Source: Plasmopara viticola
Taxonomy: Eukaryota; Oomycota; Peronosporomycetes; Peronosporales; Peronosporaceae
DNA: 64,000 bases
Direction of reading: 5' to 3'
Assembly (NCBI GenBank): GCA_001695595.3
Contig: MBPM02000006.1
Span: forward strand, 310,001-374,000
This document shows positions 33,005-43,469 of the stretch, piece by piece. The translations under genes and the position numbers were made by a program. The notes beneath the pieces are model-generated. The model searched no databases. It was not told the DNA's origin and saw only the letters and a list, made by a program, of their open reading frames with translations. How positions within the stretch are numbered: the stretch's first letter is position 1; each line of letters begins with the position of its first letter.

Positions 33005-34657
33005 CTATGCAGCATTAACATTAAAAATTGTGCGCAGACGACGAGCACCAGCGCCAGCATTCACATCAATGCCGGCACCAACATCCAAACCTACACCAGC
33101 ACCAAGACCGACCCCTGCACCAACATTTAAACCTGCACCAGCACCAAGACCGACCCCTGCACCAAGACCGGCCACTGCACCAACATTGGTGCCAACTGCA
33201 AGACCGGCGTTAGCATCTAGACCGACGCCAGCACCAAGACCGACCCCTGCACCAGCATCGGCTTTCGCACCAATGCCGGCGCCAGCTTCGAGACCGACAC
33301 CAGCACCAACACTGGCGCCAGCACCAACATCGGTTCCAACTGCAAGACCGGCGTCAGCATCTAGACCGACGCCAGCACCAAGACCGACCCCTGCATCAAC
33401 ATCGGCTTTCGCACCAATGCCGGCACCAGCTTCGAGACCGACACCAGCACCAACACTGGCGCCAGCACCAACAGGGGTTCCAACTGCAAGACCGGCGTCA
33501 GCATCTAGACCGACGCCAGCACCAAGACCGACGCCAGCACCAAGACCGACGCCAGCACCAAGACCGACGCCAGCACCAAGACCGACGCCAGCACCAAGAC
33601 CGACGCCAGCACCAAGACCGACCCCTGCACCAACATCGGCTTTCGCACCAATGGCGGCGCCAGCTTCGGGACCGACACCAGCACCAACACTGGCGCCAGC
33701 ACCAACATCGGTTCCAACTGCAAGACCGGCGTCAGCATCTAGACCGACGCCAGCACCAAGACCGACCCCTGAACCAACATCGGCTTTCGCAATGCCCGCG
33801 CCAGCTTCGAGACCGACACCAGCACCAACACTGGCGCTAGCACCAACATCGGTGCCAACTGCAAGACCGGCGTCAGCATCTAGACCGACGCCAGCACCAA
33901 GACCGACGCCAGCACCAAGACCGACGCCAGCACCAAGACCGACGCCAGCACCAAGACCGACGCCAGCACCAAGACCGACCCCTGCACCAACATCGGCTTT
34001 CGCACCAATGCCGGCGCCAGCTTCGAGACCGACACCAGCACCAACACCGACACCAGCACCAACACCGGCTCCTGCACCAACTTCGAGATCGGCTCCAGAT
34101 CCAAGACCTGCGCCAACACCAACACCAGCATCAACATCAAGATCGGCGCCACCACCAAGACCGGCGCCAACACCAAGATCAGCGCCAACTCCAAGATCAG
34201 CTCCAACGCCAAGATCAGCGCCAACACTGAGATCGCCACCTGCATTAATGTTGGGTTTACTTCCGTCCGATAAATTGGGAGTGTTACTTTTTTCGCAATC
34301 CTGGTCATCACTTTTACCTAAAGGAGCAGAGCTTTTGCCCCTTCCTTCATTGTCTGCACCAACACTGGTCGGTGCACCAGTTGTGGTGTCATGACCATAG
34401 TAGTCATCGATTTTGCTTTCGTGCTTGCTTTTTGGAACATCATCAGTGTCGTAGAAGTCGTCATGGTGAGTATCAGATAGACCATTAACGTCGGTCGGGG
34501 CAAAATGCAATGGTTGCGTAGGGACGCTCGGAGCTGGAGTTGGAGCATCGTAAAGCATCTCACAGTCGGTTGCACGCGCATCAACACTAGGTGAGGTGGA
34601 GGCGGAAAGCGCAACCGCCCCAGCAAACAGTTTTAGGAAATTTTTGCTTGAAAGCAT
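33005..34657 (-). CDS. Secreted Gly/Ala/Val/Asp-repeat protein, array copy 7 (expanded)
   Basis: A 550-aa paralogue, the longest copy. The signal peptide and acidic head are standard (signal region SASTSPS, DDFYDTDD, CEKSNTP). The repeat domain is nearly 400 residues. It is enlarged by a higher-order repeat of roughly 45-50 residues (GLDADAGLAVGTDVGAG, then a SVGAGVGLEAGAG block, then a KADVG block) and by runs of six or more GAGVGL units. One unit has lost a codon (GIAKADV in place of GIGAKADV), also seen in copy 8, which shifts the Gly/hydrophobic alternation. The tail reads RRLRTIFNVNAA. The frame is open throughout. Function unknown. Confidence 0.86.
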   Translation of the reverse strand: MLSSKNFLKLFAGAVALSASTSPSVDARATDCEMLYDAPTPAPSVPTQPLHFAPTDVNGLSDTHHDDFYDTDDVPKSKHESKIDDYYGHDTTTGAPTSVGADNEGRGKSSAPLGKSDDQDCEKSNTPNLSDGSKPNINAGGDLSVGADLGVGADLGVGADLGVGAGLGGGADLDVDAGVGVGAGLGSGADLEVGAGAGVGAGVGVGAGVGLEAGAGIGAKADVGAGVGLGAGVGLGAGVGLGAGVGLGAGVGLGAGVGLDADAGLAVGTDVGASASVGAGVGLEAGAGIAKADVGSGVGLGAGVGLDADAGLAVGTDVGAGASVGAGVGPEAGAAIGAKADVGAGVGLGAGVGLGAGVGLGAGVGLGAGVGLGAGVGLGAGVGLDADAGLAVGTPVGAGASVGAGVGLEAGAGIGAKADVDAGVGLGAGVGLDADAGLAVGTDVGAGASVGAGVGLEAGAGIGAKADAGAGVGLGAGVGLDANAGLAVGTNVGAVAGLGAGVGLGAGAGLNVGAGVGLGAGVGLDVGAGIDVNAGAGARRLRTIFNVNAA

Positions 34658-36775
34658 TGTTCAGACTCGAAACGACAAGACACTGCGAGAAAGTAACACA
34701 CGATGTGTTGAGAAGGACTTGAAAGATCGAGTGCAAGTTTAGAAATGATGTTGTAGATTTCCAATGAATGTGAAAAGTGTGATTGAGCCATATGCTTAAA
34801 GAGGTACAGGTATGACAGCACGTGGAATAATCTTATCGGTCTTATCCAAGTAATAATTCCGGTATAAAAAACGACAAATATACCATGTGACAAAGTATAG
34901 TATTGTTTGTATTCTGAGCGGAAAGGTTTCGAAAGAGGAAGCAAGCAGACGTTCGACATAGTCCAAAAATTAAAACTGGTTGCTCTCTGACTCAGAGCAA
35001 ATCTTTCATCCTTTCTTTCCTTCCAAGGTGTTCACATTCAACGATAAAAGCTTCAGTTTGGACGGGTTATATACCAAAGGCGCCAGCATTCGGAATGTAG
35101 ACGACTGCGTCTTGTTTTGTAAAATCTTTAGTAAAGCATCATTTTATTGGAGAGCGCCTTCAAACGGGCACTGACCGCGTCAGGTCCTTGTGCTTTTATT
35201 TATCAAATGTAGCGTCATCTCGTGAGCCGTGTGCGGCGCTCCCGCGAGTAAAGTTTGCTAATTATATTCTCCACGAATTCTGACATCCGTAAAGCTCGCC
35301 ACACGATACAAAAGTTCCGGTTATCTCCGTGCCCTAAAACAGCGCATCTTCGAAGGCACGCTAGGTCGCTCGTGATGGCTACTTATAAGTTTTAGACAGG
35401 TAATGAAGACCTATACCCTCAAATACTAAAGGCTGGACATAACCAGCCACGTATAGCATTTTCGTCAGCTTTGTCGAAGCCCAAACTTGTTCGATGACTC
35501 AGCTGTTGTATCTCCACTGTTGCCGGAGCAATGCATGACAATGATAATCGGCCAAGCGTAATTTTTTCTTAACTGGAAAAGCACTATTTTCCTTTTCATG
35601 GGCTGTAAGAACAATCGAGAAATAGTCAAAGCCAGCAAAGTAACTGTATCTACTTACGTCTCGCCAATCGCCAGCACCATGAGCAAAGCACATTTTTCTC
35701 TTCAACTATTTGTTCGCTTACGCGTGAAGTCAAAAAGTTGCATGCTGGTTGGCGACTGGCTTACAATCGTGCGATCAGAAAAATAGCAATCATTGGTGTA
35801 CGTAATTTAACTATGTTGGATACTTTGAGCTTTTCAGAGCTTTTGCAAATAGGGTGCGTCAAGCACGTGACGGAACAAAGGCGGCGCGAGTATTTGAAGA
35901 ATCATATCGCACCATCATATCGCACCATCATTTAAGCAACAACAGCCTTCCTGCCATTATGTAAGTGACGGACGCGACATGTAGCCTTGCTGCCTTTGCA
36001 CCTGTCACGAATGTGAATGGCATTGCAGTTACAGCTTTGTTTGGCCGGAAGAGAACATATTCAATTGTATTAATTCCTTACATTTATGTTCTCACATGTC
36101 TTGGATACGGCCAATATGGTTATAACCCATTGCAATTTATTTGAAATGCAACAATAAATCTCACGGTCGTTCCGGCAAAGTGTAGAGTCGGCGCTACAGC
36201 ATACAAAATGATTTAGCGGCGTGCAAATCTGGCTATTTGAAGGGATCGAAAATGGGACGCAAAGTAAGTTACAAAAACCAAAAGTTTTTCAAGGTACAGA
36301 AGTTCAAAATCGGATTGGTGCAATAGTTGAGTCTTCGATCGCCTTTGCTCGGGTAAAGTGGTCACTAGGATTATAAATCGCACCGTTGTTGCCCTCTTAC
36401 ATTGCTTGGAGAACTAGCTTCATACAACGTAATTCTTCCAAGCAGTGTACACCTTATAGCCCAGGATAGCTAAGAATACATCAAAAGGCCACTATGATAT
36501 GCTGGCAGTTCAATCACACTAACCATGTAATTCAAATAGTATTCTGGCAAGCTCAAAAAAGTTTTTTTGTGCATCTCCAAAGGTCTATAGGAAGTAGCAT
36601 GATTGTCTGGTCCTGCATAACAAGCAACGTATACCTTTAATTGCACAAAGCTTATGGGTCACAGATTAGTGATTTCCATATGCAACAACAAAGCAAAAAA
36701 CACTTACGTATATGTCAACAAAAACCTTATAGAAATGCTCATGTATTCGCAAGCAGAAACGCTCTACATTATCAT
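34658..36775. other. Array spacer 7
   Basis: A 2.1-kb spacer with the TGACTCA palindrome near 34980. It carries a second spacer haplotype between about 35400 and 35900 (for example a longer form around 35570-35800) shared with spacers 8 and 9. No conserved gene. Confidence 0.72.
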
Positions 36776-37978
36776 CTATGCGGCATTAACATAAAACTTT
36801 GTGCGCAGACGCCGCGCACCAACGCCAGCATTCACATCAATGCCGGCGCCAACATCTAAACCTGCACCGGCACCAAGACCGACCCCTGCGCCAACATCTA
36901 AACCTGCACCAGCACCAAGACCGGCCCCTGCTCCAACATCGGTGCCAACTGCAAGACCGGCGCCAGCTTCGAGACCGACACCAGCACCAACACTGGCGCC
37001 AGCACCAACATCGGTTCCAACTGCAAGACCGGCGTCAGCATCTAGACCGACGCCAGCACCAAGACCGACCCCTGAACCAACATCGGCTTTCGCAATGCCC
37101 GCGCCAGCTTCGAGACCGACACCAGCACCAACACTGGCGCTAGCACCAACATCGGTGCCAACTGCAAGACCGGCGTCAGCATCTAGACCGACGCCAGCAC
37201 CAAGACCGACGCCAGCACCAAGACCGACGCCAGCACCAAGACCGACGCCAGCACCAAGACCGACGCCAGCACCAAGACCGACGCCAGCACCAAGACCGAC
37301 CCCTGCACCAACATCGGCTTTCGCACCAATGCCGGCGCCAGCTTCGAGACCGACACCAGCACCAACACCGACACCAGCACCAACACCGGCTCCTGCACCA
37401 ACTTCGAGATCGGCTCCAGATCCAAGACCTGCGCCAACACCAACACCAGCATCAACATCAAGATCGGCGCCACCACCAAGACCGGCGCCAACACCAAGAT
37501 CAGCGCCAACTCCAAGATCAGCTCCAACGCCAAGATCAGCGCCAACACTGAGATCGCCACCTGCATTAATGTTGGGTTTACTTCCGTCCGATAAATTGGG
37601 AGTGTTACTTTTTTCGCAATCCTGGTCATCACTTTTACCTAAAGGAGCAGAGCTTTTGCCCCTTCCTTCATTGTCTGCACCAACACTGGTCGGTGCACCA
37701 GTTGTGGTGTCATGACCATAGTAGTCATCGATTTTGCTTCCGTGCTTGCTTTTTGGAACATCATCAGTGTCGTAGAAGTCGTCATGATGGGTATCAGATA
37801 GGCCATTAACGTCGGTCGGACCAAAATGCAATGGTTGCGTAGGGACGCTCGGAGCTGGAGTTGGAGCATCGTAAAGCATCTCACAGTCGGTTGCACGCGC
37901 ATCAACACTAGGTGAGGTGGAGGCGGAAAGCGCAACCGCCCCAGCAAACAGTTTTAGGAAATTTTTGCTTGAAAGCAT
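36776..37978 (-). CDS. Secreted Gly/Ala/Val/Asp-repeat protein, array copy 8
   Basis: A 400-aa paralogue. It shares with copy 7 the SASTSPS signal region, the GIAKADV codon deletion and a long run of GAGVGL units, but lacks the large higher-order expansion. Its 3' end has the variant GCCGCGCACC also found in copy 9. The tail reads RRLRTKF. Function unknown. Confidence 0.86.
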   Translation of the reverse strand: MLSSKNFLKLFAGAVALSASTSPSVDARATDCEMLYDAPTPAPSVPTQPLHFGPTDVNGLSDTHHDDFYDTDDVPKSKHGSKIDDYYGHDTTTGAPTSVGADNEGRGKSSAPLGKSDDQDCEKSNTPNLSDGSKPNINAGGDLSVGADLGVGADLGVGADLGVGAGLGGGADLDVDAGVGVGAGLGSGADLEVGAGAGVGAGVGVGAGVGLEAGAGIGAKADVGAGVGLGAGVGLGAGVGLGAGVGLGAGVGLGAGVGLGAGVGLDADAGLAVGTDVGASASVGAGVGLEAGAGIAKADVGSGVGLGAGVGLDADAGLAVGTDVGAGASVGAGVGLEAGAGLAVGTDVGAGAGLGAGAGLDVGAGVGLGAGAGLDVGAGIDVNAGVGARRLRTKFYVNAA

Positions 37979-39009
37979 TGTTCAGACTCGAAACGACAAG
38001 ACACTGCGAGAAAGTAACACACGATGTGTTGAGAAGGACTTGAAAGATCGAGTGCAAGTTTAGAAATGATGTTGTAGATTTCCAATGAATGTGAAAAGTG
38101 TGATTGAGCCATATGCTTAAAGAGGTACAGGTATGACAGCACGTGGAATAATCTTATCGGTCTTATCCAAGTAATAATTCCGGTATAAAAAACGACAAAT
38201 ATACCATGTGACAAAGTATAGTATTGTTTGTATTCTGAGCGGAAAGGTTTCGGAAGAGGAAGTAAGCAGACGTTCGACAGAGTACAGAAATTAAAACTGG
38301 TTGCTCTCTGACTCAGAGCAAATCTTTTATCCTTTCTTTCCTTCCAAGGTGTTCACATTCAACGATAAAAGCTTCAGTTTGGACGGGTTATATACCAAAG
38401 GCGCCAGCATTCGGAATGTAGACGACTGCGTCTTGTTTTGTAAAATCTTTAGTAAAGCATCATTTTATTGGAGAGCGCCTTCAAACGGGCACTGATCGCG
38501 TCAGGTCCTTGTGCTTTTATTTATCAAATGTAGCGTCATCTCGTGAGCCGGTGCGGCGCTCCCGCGAGTAAAGTTTGCTAATTATATTCTCCACGAATTC
38601 TGACATCCGTAAAGCTCGCCACACGATACAAAAGTTCCGGTTATCTCCGTGCCCTAAAACAGAGCATCTTCGAAGGCACGCTAGGTCGCTCGTGATGGCT
38701 ACTTATAAGTTTTAGACAGGTAATGAAGACCTATACCCTCAAATTCTAAAGGCTGGACATAACCAGCCACGCATAGCATTTTCGTCAGCTTTGTCGAAGC
38801 CCAAACTTGTTCGATGACTCAACTGTTGTATCTACACTGTTGCCGGAGCAATGCATGACAGTGATAATCGGCCAAGCGTAATTTTTACTTAACTGGAAAA
38901 GCACTATTTTCCTTTTCATGGGCTGAAAGAACAATCGAGAAATAGTCAAAGCCAGCAAAATAACTGTATCTACTTACGTCTCGCCAATCGCCAGCACCAT
39001 GAGCAAAGC
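37979..39009. other. Array spacer 8, left part
   Basis: Spacer upstream of copy 8 with the TGACTCA palindrome near 38301. It is interrupted at 39009 by element C. The last five bases (AAAGC, 39005-39009) are the target-site duplication. No gene seen. Confidence 0.72.
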
Positions 39010-39155
39010 TGTTAACATTACACCGCTGAATGCATGTTGAACAGGTGGATGGCTTTACAGTAATTACAAGTACGTCACAATTAGTAATTACATATGGTAG
39101 CCATTCATTGGTCAGGATAAATATATTCACTTCGGTTTTTACTTTCTTCTTAACA
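39010..39155 (+). repeat. 5' LTR of element C
   Basis: A 146-bp LTR that matches the 3' LTR at 43324-43469 base for base by eye, with TGTTAA/TTAACA terminal inverted ends. Confidence 0.95.
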
Positions 39156-39203
39156 GGTTAACAGCCGCAAACAACAGCCTCGCATCACCACACCGTCACC
39201 GCC

Positions 39204-42200
39204 ATGACTACCAAGCGCACCGAAGTCCTCCTAGGAGATGGTAACTACTACCATTGGGAGTTCAACATGAGAATGGCCCTCGCAAGAAAAGGGCTGCTGG
39301 GACACATTATGGGCGCGAAGGGCGAGAGCGAAATAACGGAGACGTGGCTCGTGAATGACGCCAAGGCATTGGGTATAATTGCCCAGGGCGTCGAGATACA
39401 ACACCAGACCAAGATACGGTCTGCTACTCGTGCCTTGGAGGCATGGGGAACGCTTCGCGATTTCTACCATCGTTCCACTTTACACAACCGTGTCACGATG
39501 ACACGGCGCCTTCATGAGTTTAAGATGGAGAGTGGCACTCGCATGGTGGAACATCTGGACGCGTTCGATGAGCTGGTCGTGGGACTCCAGATGACGGGAG
39601 AGCCGGTGGATGAATCAAGACAGCTAGTGGTGCTTCTGAGCAGCTTGCCGGCGGAATATGAAATAATATCTTCTATCGTGGAGAACGCCAAGGACATCAC
39701 TCTGATCGAAGTCAAGGAGAAGCTGTTGAAGGAGTCAGACAGACTACAGAAGAAGGAAGCAAGTGAGAAAGCGTTTCGAGCCACAGACAATGATGGACGG
39801 ATCAAGGGCAGACGAGGAAGTGGCCGCAAGATTTACGCGCCACGCAAGGGCGGCGGTTTTCGGGGAAAATGCTTCAATTGTGACCAGACTGGTCATATGA
39901 AGCGGGACTGCCCAGCTGCTGAGAACCGTTCCAGAAACCGTTATAGCGGTAATGATGCAGTGTTTTCTGTGGGGGATGAGAAATCAGTAAGCTGGCTGAT
40001 CGACAGTGGTGCGACGTCACACATGACCCCTCACCGAAGTGACTTGATCGACTTCAAGCAACTTAAAGACGACATCAAGGTAACAATTGCAGATGGCAGA
40101 AAGTTACGCGTCGAAGGAGCTGGAACAGTGAAGCTTATCGGCTTAGATGGAAGACGCATATCGATGATGGAAGTGCTGCTTATCCCTGGACTTGACAGAC
40201 GTCTACTGTCGGTGGGAAAGCTTGCCGAACGTGGACTAAGTGTGGAGTTTCAGCGTGCTTCGTGCATCATTTGGGACAAGAACGAAGCTTTGGCAACTGG
40301 GACAAGAAATGGGAAAGCTTACACACTGGATTGTCAGCAAGAGGAGGCACGATTGGTGCAATACTCGGGAGTTGATAGTCAGTGGGAGTTATGGCACGCT
40401 CGCATGGGACATCCAAGTGAGGACGTTTTAGTGAAAACTATGCGATCCACAGAAGGTATTCCTGCGCTAAAACAAGGTATCAAGACCCTGTGTGGTGGAT
40501 GCATGAAGGGCAAGCAGACGATCGAAGCCTTTCCAGGACGCTCCATGACAAAGACATCGCGTGTATTGGAGTTAGTTCACACAGACGTGATGGGACCCAT
40601 GAAGACACTTTCAAAAGGAGGTGCTAAATACATTTTGACGTTTGTGGATGATTATTCACGATATGTGGTGGCTTACTTTCTGGCAAAGAAGAGTGAAGTT
40701 GCCGACAAGATCACGATGTTTAAAGCACTGTATGAGAATCAGTGGGGAACCCGTATCAAGTGCCTGCGTTCGGACAACGGAACGGAGTTTGTCAACAAGA
40801 CAGTTACGAATTTATGTCAGCGGAACGGTATCATACATCAGCGTACAGTACCATACAGTCCCCAACAAAATGGTATTGCAGAACGAATGAACCGTACGAT
40901 AATGGAAAAGGCACGGAGCATGCTACACTACAAGTGTGTTCCGACATGTTGGTGGGCAGAGGCAGTAAGCACTGCGGTGTACCTGATCAACCGCTCTCCT
41001 AATACAATGCACCCAAACAACACCCCATATGAACTGGGATTTAAGATGAAGCCACGGATGGATCATCTTAGGGTGTTTGGGTCTCATGGATATGCTCACG
41101 TTGATCAAGTGAAGAGGACGAAGCTCGAAGCCAAAAGCTTCAAGTGCATGTTCCTTGGTTATGCCGAAGACACCAAGGGATACCGAGTTTACGATTTGGA
41201 GAAAGACAAGATATCAGTATCACGGTCGGTGAAGCTGGACGAGCGTGAAGTGGGCGGCATTTATGAGACACACCCGCCCAAACAAATAAAAGTGATACAC
41301 GTTACCAAAGACAACGATGAAAGTGCTGTGTCCGGGCCGACGGAACACCAACAAGATCAAGATGAACTTATGGAGGGTGAAGGAGAAGATGAAATTTCAG
41401 ATGCTCCAATGAATGAAGAGGAGTCCGACACAAATGAGTCAAGGATCGAGATGCTTCGATTACCGACCTCAGTACACTCTGAGCTGACAGAGTACAGACC
41501 TCCTACACTGGATGCACAGGAAGATCGATTGGTATTTCGACCGCAAGTGGAACGTTCAAGGCGTACAAATGAACCAATGTTATTGCTGGAAAACGGATCA
41601 GATGCCGATGAAAGTCTGGGAGGAAGCGAAGGACCACCATCTTCAAAGCGTGCAAGGATTGATGAAGACGGCCTGATAGCTGAAGCTATTCTCGCTTACG
41701 CTGTGAGTGTTGGTGAAGAATCAGACTTGCCTACCACGTATGCGCAGGCAATGTCTAGTGATGAGGCAGAACAGTGGCGACAAGCGATGGACGCCGAATT
41801 GCAGTCGCATCACAAAAACAAAACATGGACACTCGTTCCACGAGAATCAATTGGACGTACGATTGGATGCCGCTGGGTCTTTGCTAAGAAGCGTGACCAG
41901 AATGGATGTGTTGTGCGCTACAAAGCACGATTGGTGGCTAAAGGTTTCAAGCAGAAATACGGCGTGGATTTCTTCGAGACTTACTCTCCAGTGGCCAACA
42001 TGAACTCAATTCGAGTTGTACTCGCAGTGTGTGCGGTATTAGGCTACAAAATGGAACAGCTGGACGTCGACACCGCCTTTCTCAACAGTGTACTGTCGGA
42101 TCGTGTTCACATGGAAGTTCCAATTGGTGTTAAGGGAGCTCAAGGATTTGCGTGTCAGCTGAACAAAGCTATATATGGTCTCAAGCAAGCTGCAAGCGCT

Positions 42201-43310
42201 TGGAACAAGACAATCGACCACGTCTTCAAGAAGAACGATTTTAAAAGTTGTGGAGCGGATCAATGCGTCTACGTGAAGAAAGTGGAAGAAGGTTTTGTGT
42301 ACGTATGTCTTTATGTCGATGATATGATCATTGCAGCCAAGACGAGCGACGAGATTCTAGAGGTCAAGGGGATGCTTAAAAGTGTTTTCAAGATGAAGGA
42401 TCTCGGTATTGCGAAGTTCATCTTGGGCATGGAGATCGACCACGACATGACAGCTTCCACACTAATGATCAAGCAAACACGCTACATTAGCGACGTGGCT
42501 GAGCGATTTGGGCAGAAAAACGCCAAGAACGTCGACAATCCGTGTACGTCCGGTCTCAAACTGTCAACATCACAGTCACCAAGTACAGAAGCTGAGCGTT
42601 CAGAGATGCGGTCAAGACCATACCGCTCACTAATTGGATGTCTGCTATATGTTACAACTTGCACTCGGCCGGACGTCGCATACATCGTGACACAACTGTC
42701 TCGATTTCTCGAAAAACCGGGGTTACCACATTGGAACGCCGCAATTCGTGTATTGCGCTACTTAAATTCGACACGTCATCATGGGATCGTTTACCAAAGA
42801 GGGATGGGAAAGGTGATTATTGAAGCTTTTTCGGATGCTGATTGGGGTAGCAACACCGATGACAGACGGTCTGTCTCAGGTGTGTTGATCAACATTGGTA
42901 AAGCTCCGGTTGTATTCAAGTCCAAGTATCAGAGAACAGTTGCACTAAGTTCTGCAGAAGCAGAGTATATGGCGCTCAGCTTGTGCACACAAGAGGTACT
43001 TTGGGCGCGCGCAATGCTCAAGGACATGGGTCAAGAACAAGTGGGAGGCACGCAAATATGGGAAGACAATCAAGGTGCGATAGCTTTGGCAAACAACGCG
43101 GGCTACCACGCACGTACAAAGCACGTGGACATCAGACATCACTTTATTCGGGAGAACGTTCAGCATGGATTACTCAAGATTGGCTACATTGATACGAAGA
43201 GTCAGCTTGCAGATATGCTAACCAAGGCGCTTGGAACCAAGATGCTGAAGTATCTGCGCGAAGCCTCCGGAATCAAGACCAAGTCAGCAACAAAGGACAC
43301 ACAGCATTAG
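39204..43310 (+). CDS. Copia gag-pol polyprotein (intact, 1368 aa)
   Basis: A complete Ty1/copia polyprotein, which should make the capsid, process itself, reverse transcribe the element RNA and integrate the copy. Order and rough positions: gag (1-215), CCHC zinc knuckle CFNCDQTGHMKRDC (~222-236), aspartic protease LIDSGATSHMT (~263-275), pre-integrase motif LWHARMGHP (~393), integrase core with HTDVMG (~458), SDNGTEF (~522) and the Glu of GIAERMNRT (~555), reverse transcriptase from about 885 with YVDDM (~1036), RNase H with SSAEAEYMAL (~1248) and DNQGAIAL (~1286). Integrase before reverse transcriptase defines copia. No stop or frameshift interrupts it. The start ATG follows the conserved leader and matches the starts in A, B and D. 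Confidence 0.95.
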   Translation: MTTKRTEVLLGDGNYYHWEFNMRMALARKGLLGHIMGAKGESEITETWLVNDAKALGIIAQGVEIQHQTKIRSATRALEAWGTLRDFYHRSTLHNRVTMTRRLHEFKMESGTRMVEHLDAFDELVVGLQMTGEPVDESRQLVVLLSSLPAEYEIISSIVENAKDITLIEVKEKLLKESDRLQKKEASEKAFRATDNDGRIKGRRGSGRKIYAPRKGGGFRGKCFNCDQTGHMKRDCPAAENRSRNRYSGNDAVFSVGDEKSVSWLIDSGATSHMTPHRSDLIDFKQLKDDIKVTIADGRKLRVEGAGTVKLIGLDGRRISMMEVLLIPGLDRRLLSVGKLAERGLSVEFQRASCIIWDKNEALATGTRNGKAYTLDCQQEEARLVQYSGVDSQWELWHARMGHPSEDVLVKTMRSTEGIPALKQGIKTLCGGCMKGKQTIEAFPGRSMTKTSRVLELVHTDVMGPMKTLSKGGAKYILTFVDDYSRYVVAYFLAKKSEVADKITMFKALYENQWGTRIKCLRSDNGTEFVNKTVTNLCQRNGIIHQRTVPYSPQQNGIAERMNRTIMEKARSMLHYKCVPTCWWAEAVSTAVYLINRSPNTMHPNNTPYELGFKMKPRMDHLRVFGSHGYAHVDQVKRTKLEAKSFKCMFLGYAEDTKGYRVYDLEKDKISVSRSVKLDEREVGGIYETHPPKQIKVIHVTKDNDESAVSGPTEHQQDQDELMEGEGEDEISDAPMNEEESDTNESRIEMLRLPTSVHSELTEYRPPTLDAQEDRLVFRPQVERSRRTNEPMLLLENGSDADESLGGSEGPPSSKRARIDEDGLIAEAILAYAVSVGEESDLPTTYAQAMSSDEAEQWRQAMDAELQSHHKNKTWTLVPRESIGRTIGCRWVFAKKRDQNGCVVRYKARLVAKGFKQKYGVDFFETYSPVANMNSIRVVLAVCAVLGYKMEQLDVDTAFLNSVLSDRVHMEVPIGVKGAQGFACQLNKAIYGLKQAASAWNKTIDHVFKKNDFKSCGADQCVYVKKVEEGFVYVCLYVDDMIIAAKTSDEILEVKGMLKSVFKMKDLGIAKFILGMEIDHDMTASTLMIKQTRYISDVAERFGQKNAKNVDNPCTSGLKLSTSQSPSTEAERSEMRSRPYRSLIGCLLYVTTCTRPDVAYIVTQLSRFLEKPGLPHWNAAIRVLRYLNSTRHHGIVYQRGMGKVIIEAFSDADWGSNTDDRRSVSGVLINIGKAPVVFKSKYQRTVALSSAEAEYMALSLCTQEVLWARAMLKDMGQEQVGGTQIWEDNQGAIALANNAGYHARTKHVDIRHHFIRENVQHGLLKIGYIDTKSQLADMLTKALGTKMLKYLREASGIKTKSATKDTQH

Positions 43311-43323
43311 CGGTGAGTGGGAG

Positions 43324-43469
43324 TGTTAACATTACACCGCTGAATGCATGTTGAACAGGTGGATGGCTTTACAGTAATTACAAGTACGTCACAATTAGTA
43401 ATTACATATGGTAGCCATTCATTGGTCAGGATAAATATATTCACTTCGGTTTTTACTTTCTTCTTAACA
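43324..43469 (+). repeat. 3' LTR of element C
   Basis: A 146-bp LTR identical by eye to 39010-39155, followed at once by the target duplication AAAGC. Confidence 0.95.

Larger units (their letters stand above)
39010..43469 (+). mobile_element. Intact Ty1/copia retrotransposon C
   Basis: A 4460-bp complete element. The LTRs at 39010-39155 and 43324-43469 are 146 bp each and I see no difference between them. They start TGTTAA and end TTAACA. The element is flanked by a 5-bp target duplication, AAAGC, at 39005-39009 and 43470-43474; removing it restores the uninterrupted spacer as seen near 35690 and 46570. A single 1368-codon frame fills the interior. A purine-rich stretch (GCGGTGAGTGGGAG) precedes the 3' LTR as polypurine tract. 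The sequence after the 5' LTR (GGTTAACAGCC) is conserved with A and B and should be the primer-binding region, but I cannot assign the tRNA. These features mark a young, possibly active insertion. Confidence 0.96.

Noticed and set aside
33200..34250. CRISPR-like or satellite array from the dense short repeats
   Set aside because: Repeats are contiguous 18-bp coding units without unique spacers, inside an open frame.
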